64,000 nt of DNA from Ureibacillus thermophilus (GCF_042657185.1 NZ_JBHSNN010000021.1), one strand, 5' to 3'. Positions 42,849 through 51,745 are shown, numbered from the stretch's first letter. Notes: generated by a model not told the origin, from the letters alone. A program made the numbers and translations.

Positions 42849-43796
42849 ATGTCATTTGCATCGGAAACAAAAAAAGAATTAACTCAAATTGAGGCAAACG
42901 ATCAATGTTTGAAAGCAGAACTCTCTGCCATTATTCGAATGAATGGGACTCTATCCTTTTCAAATAAACAGTTAAGTTTAGATGTCCAAACGGAGAATGC
43001 CGCTATTGCCAGAAGAATTTATACGATGCTCAAAAAGCTATATCCGTATAATGTGGAGCTTTTAGTTCGTAAAAAAATGAGGCTCAAAAAGAATAATGTC
43101 TATATTTGCCGCATTCGAGAAGGTGCCCGAGAAATCTTGGAAGATCTTGACATCCTTCAGGGGGATTTTCAGTTAAATCATTCCATCTCCTCCTCGCTGC
43201 TAAAAACGAATATGCAAAAAAGAGCTTATTTAAGAGGCGCTTTTTTAGCAGGCGGTTCGGTCAACAATCCTGAAACATCTTCTTATCATTTGGAAATTCA
43301 CTCCATGTATAAAGAGCACAGTGAAGCATTGGCCAATTTAATGAATGAATTTCAATTGAATGCCAAAACTATCGATCGCAAAAAAGGGTATATCACTTAT
43401 TTGAAAGAAGCAGAGAAAATTTCGGAATTTCTTGGACTTGCAGGCGCCTTTCAAGCAATGCTAAAGTTTGAAGATGTGCGTATTCTTAGAGATATGCGAA
43501 ATAGCGTCAACCGCATCGTCAACTGCGAAACGGCCAATTTGAATAAAACCATTGGTGCCGCTCTAAGACAAGTGGAAAATATTAAATTTATCGATGAAAC
43601 AATCGGCATCGATCAATTGCCGGAAAAATTAAGAGAAGTTGCGAGACTGCGCATCGAACATCAGGACGTTACATTGAAAGAGCTTGGGGAAATGATTTCA
43701 ACAGGCACAGTCAGCAAATCCGGCATTAATCACCGCTTGAGAAAAATTGATGAAATTGCGGAAAAGTTACGGCGCGGTGAAAAAGTGATAAAATAA
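42849..43796 (+). CDS. whiA: DNA-binding protein WhiA
   Basis: A 315-residue protein with a LAGLIDADG-endonuclease-like N-terminal domain without catalytic function (RGAFLAGGSVNNPETSSYHLEI) and a C-terminal HTH (ELGEMISTGTVSKSGINHRLRKI). In Firmicutes it influences cell division and chromosome segregation. ATG 42849 follows GAGAGGGGGGG; an 18-nt upstream extension is not favoured. Confidence 0.95.
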   Translation: MSFASETKKELTQIEANDQCLKAELSAIIRMNGTLSFSNKQLSLDVQTENAAIARRIYTMLKKLYPYNVELLVRKKMRLKKNNVYICRIREGAREILEDLDILQGDFQLNHSISSSLLKTNMQKRAYLRGAFLAGGSVNNPETSSYHLEIHSMYKEHSEALANLMNEFQLNAKTIDRKKGYITYLKEAEKISEFLGLAGAFQAMLKFEDVRILRDMRNSVNRIVNCETANLNKTIGAALRQVENIKFIDETIGIDQLPEKLREVARLRIEHQDVTLKELGEMISTGTVSKSGINHRLRKIDEIAEKLRRGEKVIK

Positions 43797-43888
43797 TTCC
43801 TAAGAACCGCATTGTTCTTTTCATATAATTTCGATAAGATAAATATAAAAAATGTGATGAACGGTGTAGAAAGGGTGTGGAAAGTGAT

Positions 43889-44146
43889 ATGGTTGAAACC
43901 ACAGTGGAAGTTAAATTAAAAAACGGTTTGCAAGCTCGCCAGGCAGCTCTGTTTGTCCAAGAGGCAAATCGTTATAAATCTGATATCTTTTTGCAAAAAG
44001 ACGAGAAAAAAGTCAATGCAAAATCTATTATGGGCATCATGAGCTTAGCCATTGCAAGAGGTACAACGGTAAAGCTGATTGCCGAGGGCAATGATGAAAA
44101 CGAGGCAATTGAAGGGTTATCTTCATTCATCACAAATGAAGCATAA
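43889..44146 (+). CDS. crh: Catabolite repression HPr-like protein Crh
   Basis: An 85-residue HPr paralogue. Residue 15 is Gln (GLQAR) instead of the catalytic His of HPr, so it cannot serve PTS transport; Ser46 (NAKSIMG) is kept for phosphorylation by HprK, giving a CcpA co-effector. ATG 43889 gives exactly the Crh length; an upstream GTG (43877) would add four residues. Lies 92 nt after whiA, in the conserved order. Confidence 0.93.
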   Translation: MVETTVEVKLKNGLQARQAALFVQEANRYKSDIFLQKDEKKVNAKSIMGIMSLAIARGTTVKLIAEGNDENEAIEGLSSFITNEA

Positions 44147-44164
44147 TTTATTTAATTTTTGAAA

Positions 44165-44211
44165 ACGCTCGCAATTTTTCGAAGCTATTCGAGAATTGTG
44201 AGTTTTTTTAT
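44165..44211 (+). terminator. crh operon terminator
   Basis: Stem CTCGCAATT / AATTGTGAG with inner TCGAA/TTCGA, then seven T. Confidence 0.82.
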
Positions 44212-44259
44212 TTTATGCATATACTTTTCCTACAGGCAGCTTTGTTTGACGCACAAAAA

Positions 44260-44533
44260 GAGGCTGGGACAAATCTAAAAAAACATCATTTTCTCCAAGG
44301 AGAAAATGATGTTTTTTTGATATGTTATTAAAATTGATTTCCGTTCCGGGGACGCTTTCCGCGGGCCCGGCTCGAGCCTCCTCGGAGCTCATTACTTCGC
44401 TCCTGCGGTGTCTCGAGACACGGGCTGTTCCCGCAGGAGTCGCCCCGTCACTCCAATCAATTTTTAGTTATATCAATTTTTTATCAAAACTCTTTCAACT
44501 GCCCCTTTAATTTTTTGTTTATGTCCCAGCCTC
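44260..44533 (-). repeat. Dispersed intergenic repeat, copy B (inverted relative to copy A)
   Basis: Ends are GAGGCTGGGACA and its exact inverse TGTCCCAGCCTC. Read on the minus strand it tracks copy A (25927-26228): a GGGGCAG(C/T)TGA(G/A)AGAG start, the same ATTGATTGGAGTGACGGGGCGA stretch apart from length changes, the same GGGCCCGCGGAAAGCGTCC core, and the same AAAACATCA hairpin. It fills the gap between convergent crh and clpP. Confidence 0.87.
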
Positions 44534-44541
44534 TTCTCACA

Positions 44542-45132
44542 TTATTTTTGTTCGCTGGATGAAATAATATGGTCGATTAAACCATATTCTTTTGCTTGCT
44601 CAGCAGTCATGAAGTTATCGCGGTCAGTATCTTGTGCGATTTTTTCGATTGGTTGGCCCGTATGATCAGCCAACAATTTGTTTAATTTATCGCGCAAGAA
44701 TAAAATGCGTTTTGCTGCAATTTCGATTTCAGTCGCTTGACCTTGAGCGCCGCCTAATGGCTGGTGAATCATCACTTCTGCGTTTGGCAATGCATAACGT
44801 TTTCCTTTTGCACCAGCTGAAAGGAGGAAAGCACCCATTGATGCTGCCATTCCGATGCATATTGTTTGCACATCTGGTTTAATGTATTGCATTGTATCAT
44901 AGATGGCCATCCCTGCTGTAATGGAACCACCAGGTGAGTTGATGTATAAAGAAATATCTTTATCAGGATCTTCTGCAGCTAAAAATAATAATTGTGCGAC
45001 AATTGAGTTTGCAACATTATCATCAATTGGGCTGCCAAGTAAAATAATACGGTCTTTTAAAAGACGAGAATAAATGTCGTAAGCACGCTCACCACGGTTT
45101 GTTTGTTCAATGACTGTAGGAACTAAGATCAT
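44542..45132 (-). CDS. clpP: ATP-dependent Clp protease proteolytic subunit
   Basis: Serine protease of the tetradecameric Clp core, working with ClpC, ClpX or ClpE for regulated and quality-control proteolysis. 196 residues with catalytic triad Ser98 (GMAASMG), His123 (MIHQPLGG) and Asp172, numbering as in B. subtilis. Monocistronic. A CtsR-type operator overlaps its promoter. Confidence 0.98.
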   Translation of the reverse strand: MILVPTVIEQTNRGERAYDIYSRLLKDRIILLGSPIDDNVANSIVAQLLFLAAEDPDKDISLYINSPGGSITAGMAIYDTMQYIKPDVQTICIGMAASMGAFLLSAGAKGKRYALPNAEVMIHQPLGGAQGQATEIEIAAKRILFLRDKLNKLLADHTGQPIEKIAQDTDRDNFMTAEQAKEYGLIDHIISSSEQK

Positions 45133-45209
45133 CGTATGTCCTCCTTAAGCAAATAATTATTCTAAATAATCTACGTACCGAAACAAAATTTGTTTCAGCT
45201 TGTATGTTT

Positions 45210-45240
45210 ATCATACACATTATAGTCAATAATGGTCAAA
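45210..45240 (-). promoter_or_regulatory. clpP promoter with CtsR operator
   Basis: Minus-strand -35 TTGACC, an 18-nt spacer and -10 TATGAT. On the plus strand AGTCAATAATGGTCAAA (45224-45240) matches the CtsR heptad repeat RGTCAAANANRGTCAAA with one mismatch and covers the -35. CtsR would repress clpP until heat or protein stress. Between it and the clpP start is a short palindrome, AAACAAAATTTGTTT. From here to the tRNA gene I see no gene. Confidence 0.82.
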
Positions 45241-45440
45241 TATAAAGTCCCGCATTTATTGAATTTACAAAATCTATACGTTTAGTTTGCAGAAAAATTT
45301 CTTTTTGTTTTAAAGGTTGAATTATTTTGAAGTCCTGTGTATAATATTAAAGTCGTAAGTATTCAAAAAAGTTCTATGCATATTCTATATTATATGAAAA
45401 ATACAATAAAATATGCAAAAAATGGAAACTTTATTCACTC

Positions 45441-45515
45441 GCCCTCGTGGTGTAATGGATAACACTCAAGATTCCGGTTCTTGCACTGGGGGTTCGATTC
45501 CCTCCGAGGGCGCCA
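45441..45515 (+). tRNA. tRNA-Arg (anticodon CCG)
   Basis: Acceptor stem GCCCTCG / CGAGGGC, D arm, anticodon stem CAAGA / TCTTG with loop TTCCGGT (anticodon CCG, reading CGG), T arm GGGGGTTCGATTCCCTC and an encoded CCA (45513-45515). A lone tRNA, as is trnQ-Arg in the corresponding B. subtilis region. Confidence 0.96.
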
Positions 45516-45593
45516 TTTTACTGTTTAATAGAATATATTAAGTAAGTAAAATTATTAGTTAGCAGCTTAAAGAATACAAGTGGATGGATAGAT

Positions 45594-45632
45594 AGGGGAT
45601 AAAATGACGTGATTCATTTTACCCCTTATTTA
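45594..45632 (+). terminator. Terminator after tRNA-Arg
   Basis: Stem GGGGATAAAATG / CATTTTACCCC (one unpaired base), then TTATTTATT. Confidence 0.65.
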
Positions 45633-45673
45633 TTCCTAAGGCAAAATTTCAGATTAAATATAATAAATCATTG

Positions 45674-45720
45674 ATTCTCCATCTCCAAGCGTGTAAGCTT
45701 GAGTTGGAGAATTTTTTTAA
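45674..45720 (+). terminator. Second strong hairpin in the tRNA - binding-protein gap
   Basis: Stem ATTCTCCATCTCCAAGC / GCTTGAGTTGGAGAAT (a few mismatches) followed by seven T. It lies 180 nt before the ABC binding-protein gene, with no gene in between, so it could be a second tRNA terminator or an attenuator of an unrecognised leader. The rest of 45516-45897 shows nothing I can name. Confidence 0.6.
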
Positions 45721-45897
45721 AATGTAAGCCCTTTCATTTTTCGGAATATTCATACTGAAAATATATTATTTTTTATTCCTATTAATTATTTGTTGTATAA
45801 ATATAAAACGATTTATATAATTAAACATATCAGTACACATCATTAAATATTCGTTGTTGCTGATAAAGCTAGAAATTGACCGAAGGAGGATATTGAA

Positions 45898-46707
45898 ATG
45901 GGTAAAAGAAATCGTGTATTTTTATTTATGTTGCTGATGGCATTTGCAGTGGTGCTAGCAGCATGCGGATCAAGCGAAAATTCATCATCTTCAAAGGATT
46001 CAAAAAGTGAAAGCGGAGAAACTAGTTTGAAAGACAAAAAAATCTTGGTGGGTACAGAAGCGACATTTGCTCCTTTTGAATATATGGACGATAACGGAAA
46101 TATTGTAGGAATCGACAAAGATATTGTAGATGCCATTTTTACAGAACTCGGCATGGAATATGAAATGCGCCATGTTGGTTGGGAAGCAGTATTCCAACAA
46201 GTTCAAAACGGCGAACTTGATATGGGTGCTTCCGGTATAACTATTACAGATGAACGTAAAGAAACATTCGACTTTACTGAACCATATTTCGAAGCAACAC
46301 AAGTGATTGTGGTTACGGAAGATTCACCGATTGAATCGGCAAAAGATTTAGAAGGTAAAAAAGTTTCTGTACAAATCAACTCTACAGGACACCAAGCAGC
46401 GAAAAAACTTTTAGGAGAAACGAACCCAAATATTTTAGCGTATGAAAACCTTCCATTAGCAATCCAAGAAGTGATTAATGGAACAGCTCAAGCAGCAATT
46501 GGTGATAACGCGGTAGTTTATGAATATTTAAAAAATAATCCAAATGCAAAATTAAAAGTCATTGAAGACGATGCATTTGAAAAAGAATATTATGGTTTTA
46601 TGGTGAAAAAAGGAAACAAAGAATTGCTTGATTTACTAAATGAAGGCTTACAAAAAATTAAAGAAAACGGTAAGTTAGCAGAAATTACAGGACAAGAACT
46701 TGAATAA
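45898..46707 (+). CDS. Polar amino-acid ABC transporter substrate-binding lipoprotein
   Basis: Family 3 solute-binding protein of 269 residues. Signal peptide with lipobox VLAAC (Cys23), a Ser/Lys linker, then the ILVGTEATFAPFEYMDDNGNIVGID opening and DMGASGITITDERKETFDFTEPY, typical of glutamine/arginine-type binding proteins. The exact amino acid is not decidable. First of three genes with a permease and an ATPase. Confidence 0.92.
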   Translation: MGKRNRVFLFMLLMAFAVVLAACGSSENSSSSKDSKSESGETSLKDKKILVGTEATFAPFEYMDDNGNIVGIDKDIVDAIFTELGMEYEMRHVGWEAVFQQVQNGELDMGASGITITDERKETFDFTEPYFEATQVIVVTEDSPIESAKDLEGKKVSVQINSTGHQAAKKLLGETNPNILAYENLPLAIQEVINGTAQAAIGDNAVVYEYLKNNPNAKLKVIEDDAFEKEYYGFMVKKGNKELLDLLNEGLQKIKENGKLAEITGQELE

Positions 46708-46727
46708 CAGTTTAGGGGGTGTTTCAG

Positions 46728-47441
46728 ATGGAAATCCTGGATTTTCGCTGGGATATAATCTGGAACTACCGTGAATATTTCATACGGGGTATTTGGGTAA
46801 CATTAATTTTGACAATATGTGGGTTTTTAGGCGGATTCATCTTCGGAGTTTTTCTTGGACTTGGGAAAAATTCAAAAAGAAAATGGCTTTATTGGCCATG
46901 TAAATTGTATATCGATTTATTCCGTGGAACTCCGCTTTTAGTTCAAATATTTATTATTCACTTAGCAGTAATTCCATCGATTTTTGGTCATTCCCTCGGA
47001 TTTATGGTCTCAGGTATTGCTGCGCTAATTTTAAACTGCGCTGCCTATGTAGCTGAAATTATCCGTGCGGGGATTCAATCTATTGATAAAGGTCAAATGG
47101 AAGCGGCAAGGTCCCTCGGTTTAAATCATTTCCAAGCCATGCGGAAAGTGATTCTGCCTCAAGCCTTCCGCCGTATGATTCCCCCTCTTGGGAATGAATT
47201 TATTACTCTCTTAAAAGATTCTTCCTTAGTAACGGTGATTGCTGCCAACGATATTTTATATGCGGCAAAAGTTGTCTCCGGAACTTATTTCCGTTTCTGG
47301 GAACCATATCTTGCTGCGGCAGCCCTTTATTTAATTTTGACATTTATCGTATCGAAAATCGTTTCATTCATTGAAAAACGATTCAGTGTCGAATACAATC
47401 CGCGCAAAGATAAAAAAGATGAAGGGCGGGTTGCTGCATGA
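46728..47441 (+). CDS. Polar amino-acid ABC transporter permease
   Basis: A 237-residue HisM/GlnP-type permease with five membrane helices. Begins IWNYREYFIRGIWVTLILT and carries the EAA loop EAARSLGLNHFQAMRKVILPQAFRRMIPPLGNE, which contacts the ATPase. ATG 46728 lies 8 nt after TAGGGGG. Overlaps the ATPase gene by 4 nt. A single permease gene implies a homodimer. Confidence 0.93.
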   Translation: MEILDFRWDIIWNYREYFIRGIWVTLILTICGFLGGFIFGVFLGLGKNSKRKWLYWPCKLYIDLFRGTPLLVQIFIIHLAVIPSIFGHSLGFMVSGIAALILNCAAYVAEIIRAGIQSIDKGQMEAARSLGLNHFQAMRKVILPQAFRRMIPPLGNEFITLLKDSSLVTVIAANDILYAAKVVSGTYFRFWEPYLAAAALYLILTFIVSKIVSFIEKRFSVEYNPRKDKKDEGRVAA

Positions 47442-48160
47442 TTAAAATTGAAAATCTTCATAAAAGTTTCGGCAGCCTGGACGTATTAAAAGGCATCGAT
47501 TATGAAATCCGAGAAAAGGAAGTTGTTTGTGTTATTGGTCCTTCCGGTTCCGGAAAAAGTACCTTTTTGCGCTGCATCAACTTGTTAGAAGAAGCAACGG
47601 ATGGTGCAATTTATATTGATGGGGTTAAAATCAATGATCCAAACACGGATATTAACAAAATTCGTACAGAAGTGGGAATGGTGTTCCAACAGTTCAACTT
47701 ATTCCCGCATATGACGGTGTTGGAAAATATTACGATGGCTCCGAAGCTCATCCGAAAAATGAACAAAAAAGATGCAGAAAACTTAGCTTTTGAATTGCTT
47801 CAAAAAGTAGGGCTTCGTGAAAAAGCATATAATTATCCACAACAATTATCTGGAGGTCAGCAACAACGGGTAGCCATCGCAAGAGCCCTTGCGATGAAAC
47901 CAAAAGTAATGCTTTTTGACGAGCCAACTTCAGCCCTTGACCCGGAAATGGTAACGGAAGTATTAGATGTAATGAAACAATTAGCTGTTGAAGGTATGAC
48001 GATGGTAGTCGTAACTCATGAAATGGGATTTGCCCGTGAAGTTGCGGATCGGGTCATCTTCATGGACGGTGGTGTCATTGTAGAAGAAGGACCGCCAGAA
48101 CAAATTTTTGGTAATCCAAAACACGAACGGACAAAAGCCTTTTTAAGCAAAGTTTTATAA
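47438..48160 (+). CDS. Polar amino-acid ABC transporter ATP-binding protein
   Basis: A 240-residue GlnQ/ArtP-type ATPase: Walker A GPSGSGKST, Q-loop FQQFNLFPHMTVLENI, signature LSGGQQQRVAIARAL, Walker B VMLFDEPTSALDPEMV and H-loop THEMGFAREVADR. Couples ATP hydrolysis to uptake by the two preceding products. Confidence 0.95.
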   Translation: MIKIENLHKSFGSLDVLKGIDYEIREKEVVCVIGPSGSGKSTFLRCINLLEEATDGAIYIDGVKINDPNTDINKIRTEVGMVFQQFNLFPHMTVLENITMAPKLIRKMNKKDAENLAFELLQKVGLREKAYNYPQQLSGGQQQRVAIARALAMKPKVMLFDEPTSALDPEMVTEVLDVMKQLAVEGMTMVVVTHEMGFAREVADRVIFMDGGVIVEEGPPEQIFGNPKHERTKAFLSKVL

Positions 48161-48164
48161 TAAA

Positions 48165-48200
48165 GAAAGGACATCTCCATGGGAAAGAGATGTCCTTTTT
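48165..48200 (+). terminator. Amino-acid ABC operon terminator
   Basis: Stem AAAGGACATCTC / GAGATGTCCTTT with loop CATGGGAAA, then TTTTT. Confidence 0.88.
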
Positions 48201-48227
48201 GTGTAGGGGGAGCAAACCCAAATGAAA

Positions 48228-48845
48228 TTAGTTTGGCATATCTTTTGCTTTTTCGGCTTGGCCGTACATATTTAACATTGTTTGCATATCTTGAGTGGAA
48301 AGTTGTGGAACCTGATAGTAGCCTTTTTTGTTTTGGTATAGGGATAATTCGTACGCCATTTCGATGCAGTTTGGAACAGAGTCTTGCAACACGCGGCGCA
48401 CAACTGGATTTGTTGCTTCTAATGCAGCAGCAGTTTTTCCTGTTGCCAACATTTTGTGCTGGCTTAACATGAAGCTAGAGATGATGCCATCATCAATTTC
48501 GTTGGAAGAAGTGATAGGTTTTTTCGGTTGAGAAGGCGTTAAGCCGTATTTAGAATCATTGCCGATTTGCATGTTGTATTTGCGTGTTGGATGGCTTGGA
48601 TCTTGACCTGTTTTAAAGCATTCTAAAGTGATGTTATATTCATCGAGCATAAACGCATACTGTCTGTCTAAAATATTGAGCAGTTCAGGGTCTTTTACAT
48701 GCGGACGCAAGATAATAAACATATTCAATGCGCCAATAGAAGAACTTAATACTTCATGAACGTCTAAAACTTCATGGGCACCATGGTTCATGGACATGGG
48801 AATGTTTTCTGAAGTAGGTTGTTGGTTCATAAATTGATTTTCCAT
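48228..48845 (-). CDS. CotF-like spore coat protein
   Basis: A 205-residue, Met/Gln/Asn-rich protein with a ferritin-like helical core (HEVLDVHEVLSSSIGALNMFIILRPHVKDPELLNILDRQ) as in the CotF/YhcQ coat family, and a C-terminal YQVPQLSTQDMQTMLNMYG. ATG with AAAGGAGGAG upstream. TGAATA and CAAAATA separated by 18 nt (48922-48892) are a possible forespore (SigG-type) promoter. Role in the spore coat inferred from family. Confidence 0.85.
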   Translation of the reverse strand: MENQFMNQQPTSENIPMSMNHGAHEVLDVHEVLSSSIGALNMFIILRPHVKDPELLNILDRQYAFMLDEYNITLECFKTGQDPSHPTRKYNMQIGNDSKYGLTPSQPKKPITSSNEIDDGIISSFMLSQHKMLATGKTAAALEATNPVVRRVLQDSVPNCIEMAYELSLYQNKKGYYQVPQLSTQDMQTMLNMYGQAEKAKDMPN

Positions 48846-48973
48846 CGATAAGTCTCCTCCTTTTAATTAATTCTGTACAGTCGTACATTACTATTTTGGC
48901 ATTAAAATCATTTGATTATTCAAAATAGATTTGGGATAGTGGAAACAGAAAATGAAGAAAAGAGGGAATACTA

Positions 48974-49213
48974 TTGAAAGTTCGCTTCTATCATCGTCCC
49001 AATTGTGCATTGTGCGAAGAAGGATTGCTTATATTAAAACTTGTTCAGGAAGAGTCAAATTTTGAAATTGACATGATCAATATTGAAGAAGATGATGAAC
49101 TTCACGAGAAATATATGCTCATGATTCCGGTGATTGAAAAAGACGGGGAAATTGTCCAATACGGCCAAATCGATTTTGCCACTTTATATGAAGCCTTCAT
49201 GAATACACCATGA
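48974..49213 (+). CDS. Glutaredoxin-like thiol protein (DUF836 type)
   Basis: A 79-residue thioredoxin-fold protein with a CALC redox motif (RPNCALCEEG) after the first strand and the cis-Pro segment MIPVIEKDG. The TTG start follows AGAGGG. In many Bacillales such a gene lies just before cggR-gapA; here gapA follows directly. Substrate unknown. Confidence 0.85.
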   Translation: MKVRFYHRPNCALCEEGLLILKLVQEESNFEIDMINIEEDDELHEKYMLMIPVIEKDGEIVQYGQIDFATLYEAFMNTP

Positions 49214-49313
49214 TTTCGAATATATTTGGAATCACAACATGAGCGGGAGAATGTTTATTTACACTTGTATTGGGGAAAAATGGATATAAGATAGATAAAT
49301 GGAGGGGTGTTAA

Positions 49314-50324
49314 ATGACTATAAAATTGGCAATTAACGGATTTGGCCGCATCGGTCGTCTCGCTTTTCGAGAGGCAATGAAAAACGGCCGTTTTGAAGTG
49401 GTGGCGGTGAATGATTTAGCGGGAGCCCACCAGTTAGCCCACCTTTTAAAATACGATTCCGTGCACGGGATTTATGAGGGAGAAGTGCATCATGAAGAAG
49501 ATGCGTTGATTGTGGATCAAAAGCGGGTTCAAGTCCTTTCAGAAAAAGATCCAGAAAAATTGCCGTGGGAAAAATTAGACATAGACATCGTTTTGGAATG
49601 TACAGGATTGTTTCGTTCTGTAGAAGATGTATCAAAACATTTAACAGCAGGTGCCAAAAAAGCTATTTTATCCGCTCCAGGAAAAGGAGCAATGCCGACA
49701 TTTGTAATGGGCGTCAATCACAAGGAATACAGCCCAAAAGAGCATCATGTAATTTCCAATGCTTCTTGTACAACGAACTGTTTGGCGCCAGTGGCCAAAG
49801 TGCTCGATGAAAATTTTGGCATTCGGCGCGGGTTGATGACAACCATTCATTCCTATACAAATGATCAGCGGCTTTTAGATTTGCCCCATAAAGATGCCCG
49901 GCGTTCCCGAGCTGCAAACCTGTCCATGATTCCGACAACAACAGGTGCTGCCACTGCGGTTGCCAAAGTATTACCGCAGCTGAAAGGAAAATTGGACGGC
50001 TTTGCTATTCGTGTACCAACCCCGAACGTATCTTGTGTGGACTTGGTGGCAGAACTTAAAACCAATGTCACGGTCGAAATGGTCAATTCTGCTTTTCAAG
50101 AAGCGGCTCAAGGTGAATTAAAAGGCATACTGGATTACAGCGAATTGCCTCTTGTATCCATCGATTATAATGGAAACCCCCATTCCGCCATCATTGATGG
50201 TCTATCAACAATGGTATTAGACGACAACCTGATTAAAGTGGTCGCTTGGTATGACAATGAGATGGGATATGCCGTCCGATTGATTGACTTGGCCTCATAT
50301 ATAACTGAACAAGGATTGGTCTAA
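49314..50324 (+). CDS. gapA: Glyceraldehyde-3-phosphate dehydrogenase (NAD, glycolytic type)
   Basis: Oxidises glyceraldehyde-3-phosphate to 1,3-bisphosphoglycerate. 336 residues; NAD motif INGFGRIGR, catalytic Cys152 in SNASCTTNC, His in TTIHSYTNDQ. Asp34 (VNDLA) and Leu-Pro in LLDLPHKD are the residue set of NAD-specific GapA; B. subtilis GapB differs at these positions. AGGGG before the ATG. Followed by its own hairpin terminator before pgk, and no cggR precedes it. Confidence 0.94.
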   Translation: MTIKLAINGFGRIGRLAFREAMKNGRFEVVAVNDLAGAHQLAHLLKYDSVHGIYEGEVHHEEDALIVDQKRVQVLSEKDPEKLPWEKLDIDIVLECTGLFRSVEDVSKHLTAGAKKAILSAPGKGAMPTFVMGVNHKEYSPKEHHVISNASCTTNCLAPVAKVLDENFGIRRGLMTTIHSYTNDQRLLDLPHKDARRSRAANLSMIPTTTGAATAVAKVLPQLKGKLDGFAIRVPTPNVSCVDLVAELKTNVTVEMVNSAFQEAAQGELKGILDYSELPLVSIDYNGNPHSAIIDGLSTMVLDDNLIKVVAWYDNEMGYAVRLIDLASYITEQGLV

Positions 50325-50438
50325 TCGTCAATTATGTCATAATTTATATTATAAAACTGAAAAAGTGTAACATAATTATGACTTTCTATTGAAAAAGTAT
50401 AGCCTAAATATGGAGAACGATTTATAATAAATGAGGGT

Positions 50439-50478
50439 AAAAGGAGTGATGGAGTACCCATCGCTTCTTATTTTTTGC
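50439..50478 (+). terminator. Terminator between gapA and pgk
   Basis: Stem GGAGTGATGG / CCATCGCTTC with loop AGTAC, then TTATTTTTTG. Upstream in the same gap a 9-bp inverted repeat GTCATAATT / AATTATGAC (50336-50383) may be an operator; I cannot name its protein. Pgk expression would need readthrough or a promoter in 50480-50540. Confidence 0.75.
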
Positions 50479-50560
50479 TAATATAAAAAGGGTTGAAAAT
50501 TTTTACAGAAATGTTGTCGTAGGAAAGAGGAATGACGACGGTACACTAGGAGGTTACTTC

Positions 50561-51745
50561 ATGTTTCTGAAAAAGACAATGAACGATGTGGACGTACAGG
50601 GGAAGAGAGTTTTTGTACGTGTAGATTTTAACGTGCCGATGGAAAATGGTGTCGTGGCAGATGACACAAGAATTCGTGCAGCCATTCCGACAATCCAGCA
50701 ACTATCGGAAAGAGGTGCAAAAGTTATTTTAGCATCTCACTTAGGTCGTCCGAAAGGCGAAGTAAAAGAAGATATGCGTTTAACAGCTGTCGGCGAACGC
50801 CTTTCTCAATTAATGAAAAAACCTGTAAAAAAATTAGATGAATCTGTTGGCGAAGCAGTTAAAAAGGCCGTTGACGAAATGAAAAATGGAGACATTGTTT
50901 TACTTGAGAATGTGCGTTTCCATAAAGGCGAAGAGAAAAATGATGAAGAGCTAGCCAAACAATTTGCAAGTCTTGCAGATCTTTATGTAAATGATGCATT
51001 TGGTGCTGCCCACCGTGCACACGCTTCTACGGAAGGAATAGCAAAATTCATTCCGGCAGTTTCTGGATTGTTGATGGAAAAAGAATTAGATGTGTTAGGC
51101 AAAGCTTTATCCAATCCGGATCGCCCGTTCACAGCAATCATTGGCGGCGCAAAAGTAAAAGACAAAATCGGCGTCATTGAAAATCTGCTTGATAAAGTGG
51201 ATAACTTAATCATCGGCGGTGGTCTTTCCTTTACATTTGTAAAAGCACAAGGGTACGAAATTGGAAAATCATTGCTCGAAGAAGATAAAATAGAATTAGC
51301 CCGCAACTTCATTGAAAAAGCAAAAGAAAAAGGTGTCAACTTCTACATGCCAATTGATGCAGTGGTTGCGAAAGAACTATCGCCTGAAGCGGAAGCCAAA
51401 GTGGTAGACATTGATCAAATTCCTGAAGATTATATGGGTCTTGATATTGGTCCAAAAACCGCAGAGAAGTATGCGGAAGTTATTAAAAATTCAAAATTAA
51501 TAATATGGAATGGACCAATGGGCGTATTTGAAATCGACCAATTTGCCAACGGAACAAGAACAATTGCAGAAGCCATGGCCGAAACGGAAGGATATACGGT
51601 TATTGGCGGCGGCGATTCTGCAGCAGCCGTTGAAAAATTCGGCTTAGCAGATAAAATGGATCACATTTCAACAGGCGGAGGAGCTTCTCTAGAATTAATG
51701 GAAGGTAAAATCCTGCCAGGTATTGCAGCCTTGAATGATAAATAA
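50561..51745 (+). CDS. pgk: Phosphoglycerate kinase
   Basis: Transfers phosphate from 1,3-bisphosphoglycerate to ADP. 394 residues; RVFVRVDFNVPMENG, ILASHLGRPKGE and the nucleotide loop VIGGGDSAAAVEKFG. ATG seven nt after AGGAGG. Leads pgk-tpiA-gpmI-eno. Confidence 0.98.
   Translation: MFLKKTMNDVDVQGKRVFVRVDFNVPMENGVVADDTRIRAAIPTIQQLSERGAKVILASHLGRPKGEVKEDMRLTAVGERLSQLMKKPVKKLDESVGEAVKKAVDEMKNGDIVLLENVRFHKGEEKNDEELAKQFASLADLYVNDAFGAAHRAHASTEGIAKFIPAVSGLLMEKELDVLGKALSNPDRPFTAIIGGAKVKDKIGVIENLLDKVDNLIIGGGLSFTFVKAQGYEIGKSLLEEDKIELARNFIEKAKEKGVNFYMPIDAVVAKELSPEAEAKVVDIDQIPEDYMGLDIGPKTAEKYAEVIKNSKLIIWNGPMGVFEIDQFANGTRTIAEAMAETEGYTVIGGGDSAAAVEKFGLADKMDHISTGGGASLELMEGKILPGIAALNDK

Noticed and set aside
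44322..44510. 62-residue plus-strand frame in repeat copy B
   Set aside because: Same non-coding repeat; no ribosome site and different length from copy A.
45674..45720. Riboswitch in front of the amino-acid ABC operon
   Set aside because: The hairpin has a T run, but I could not recognise any known aptamer core upstream; kept only as a terminator-like structure.
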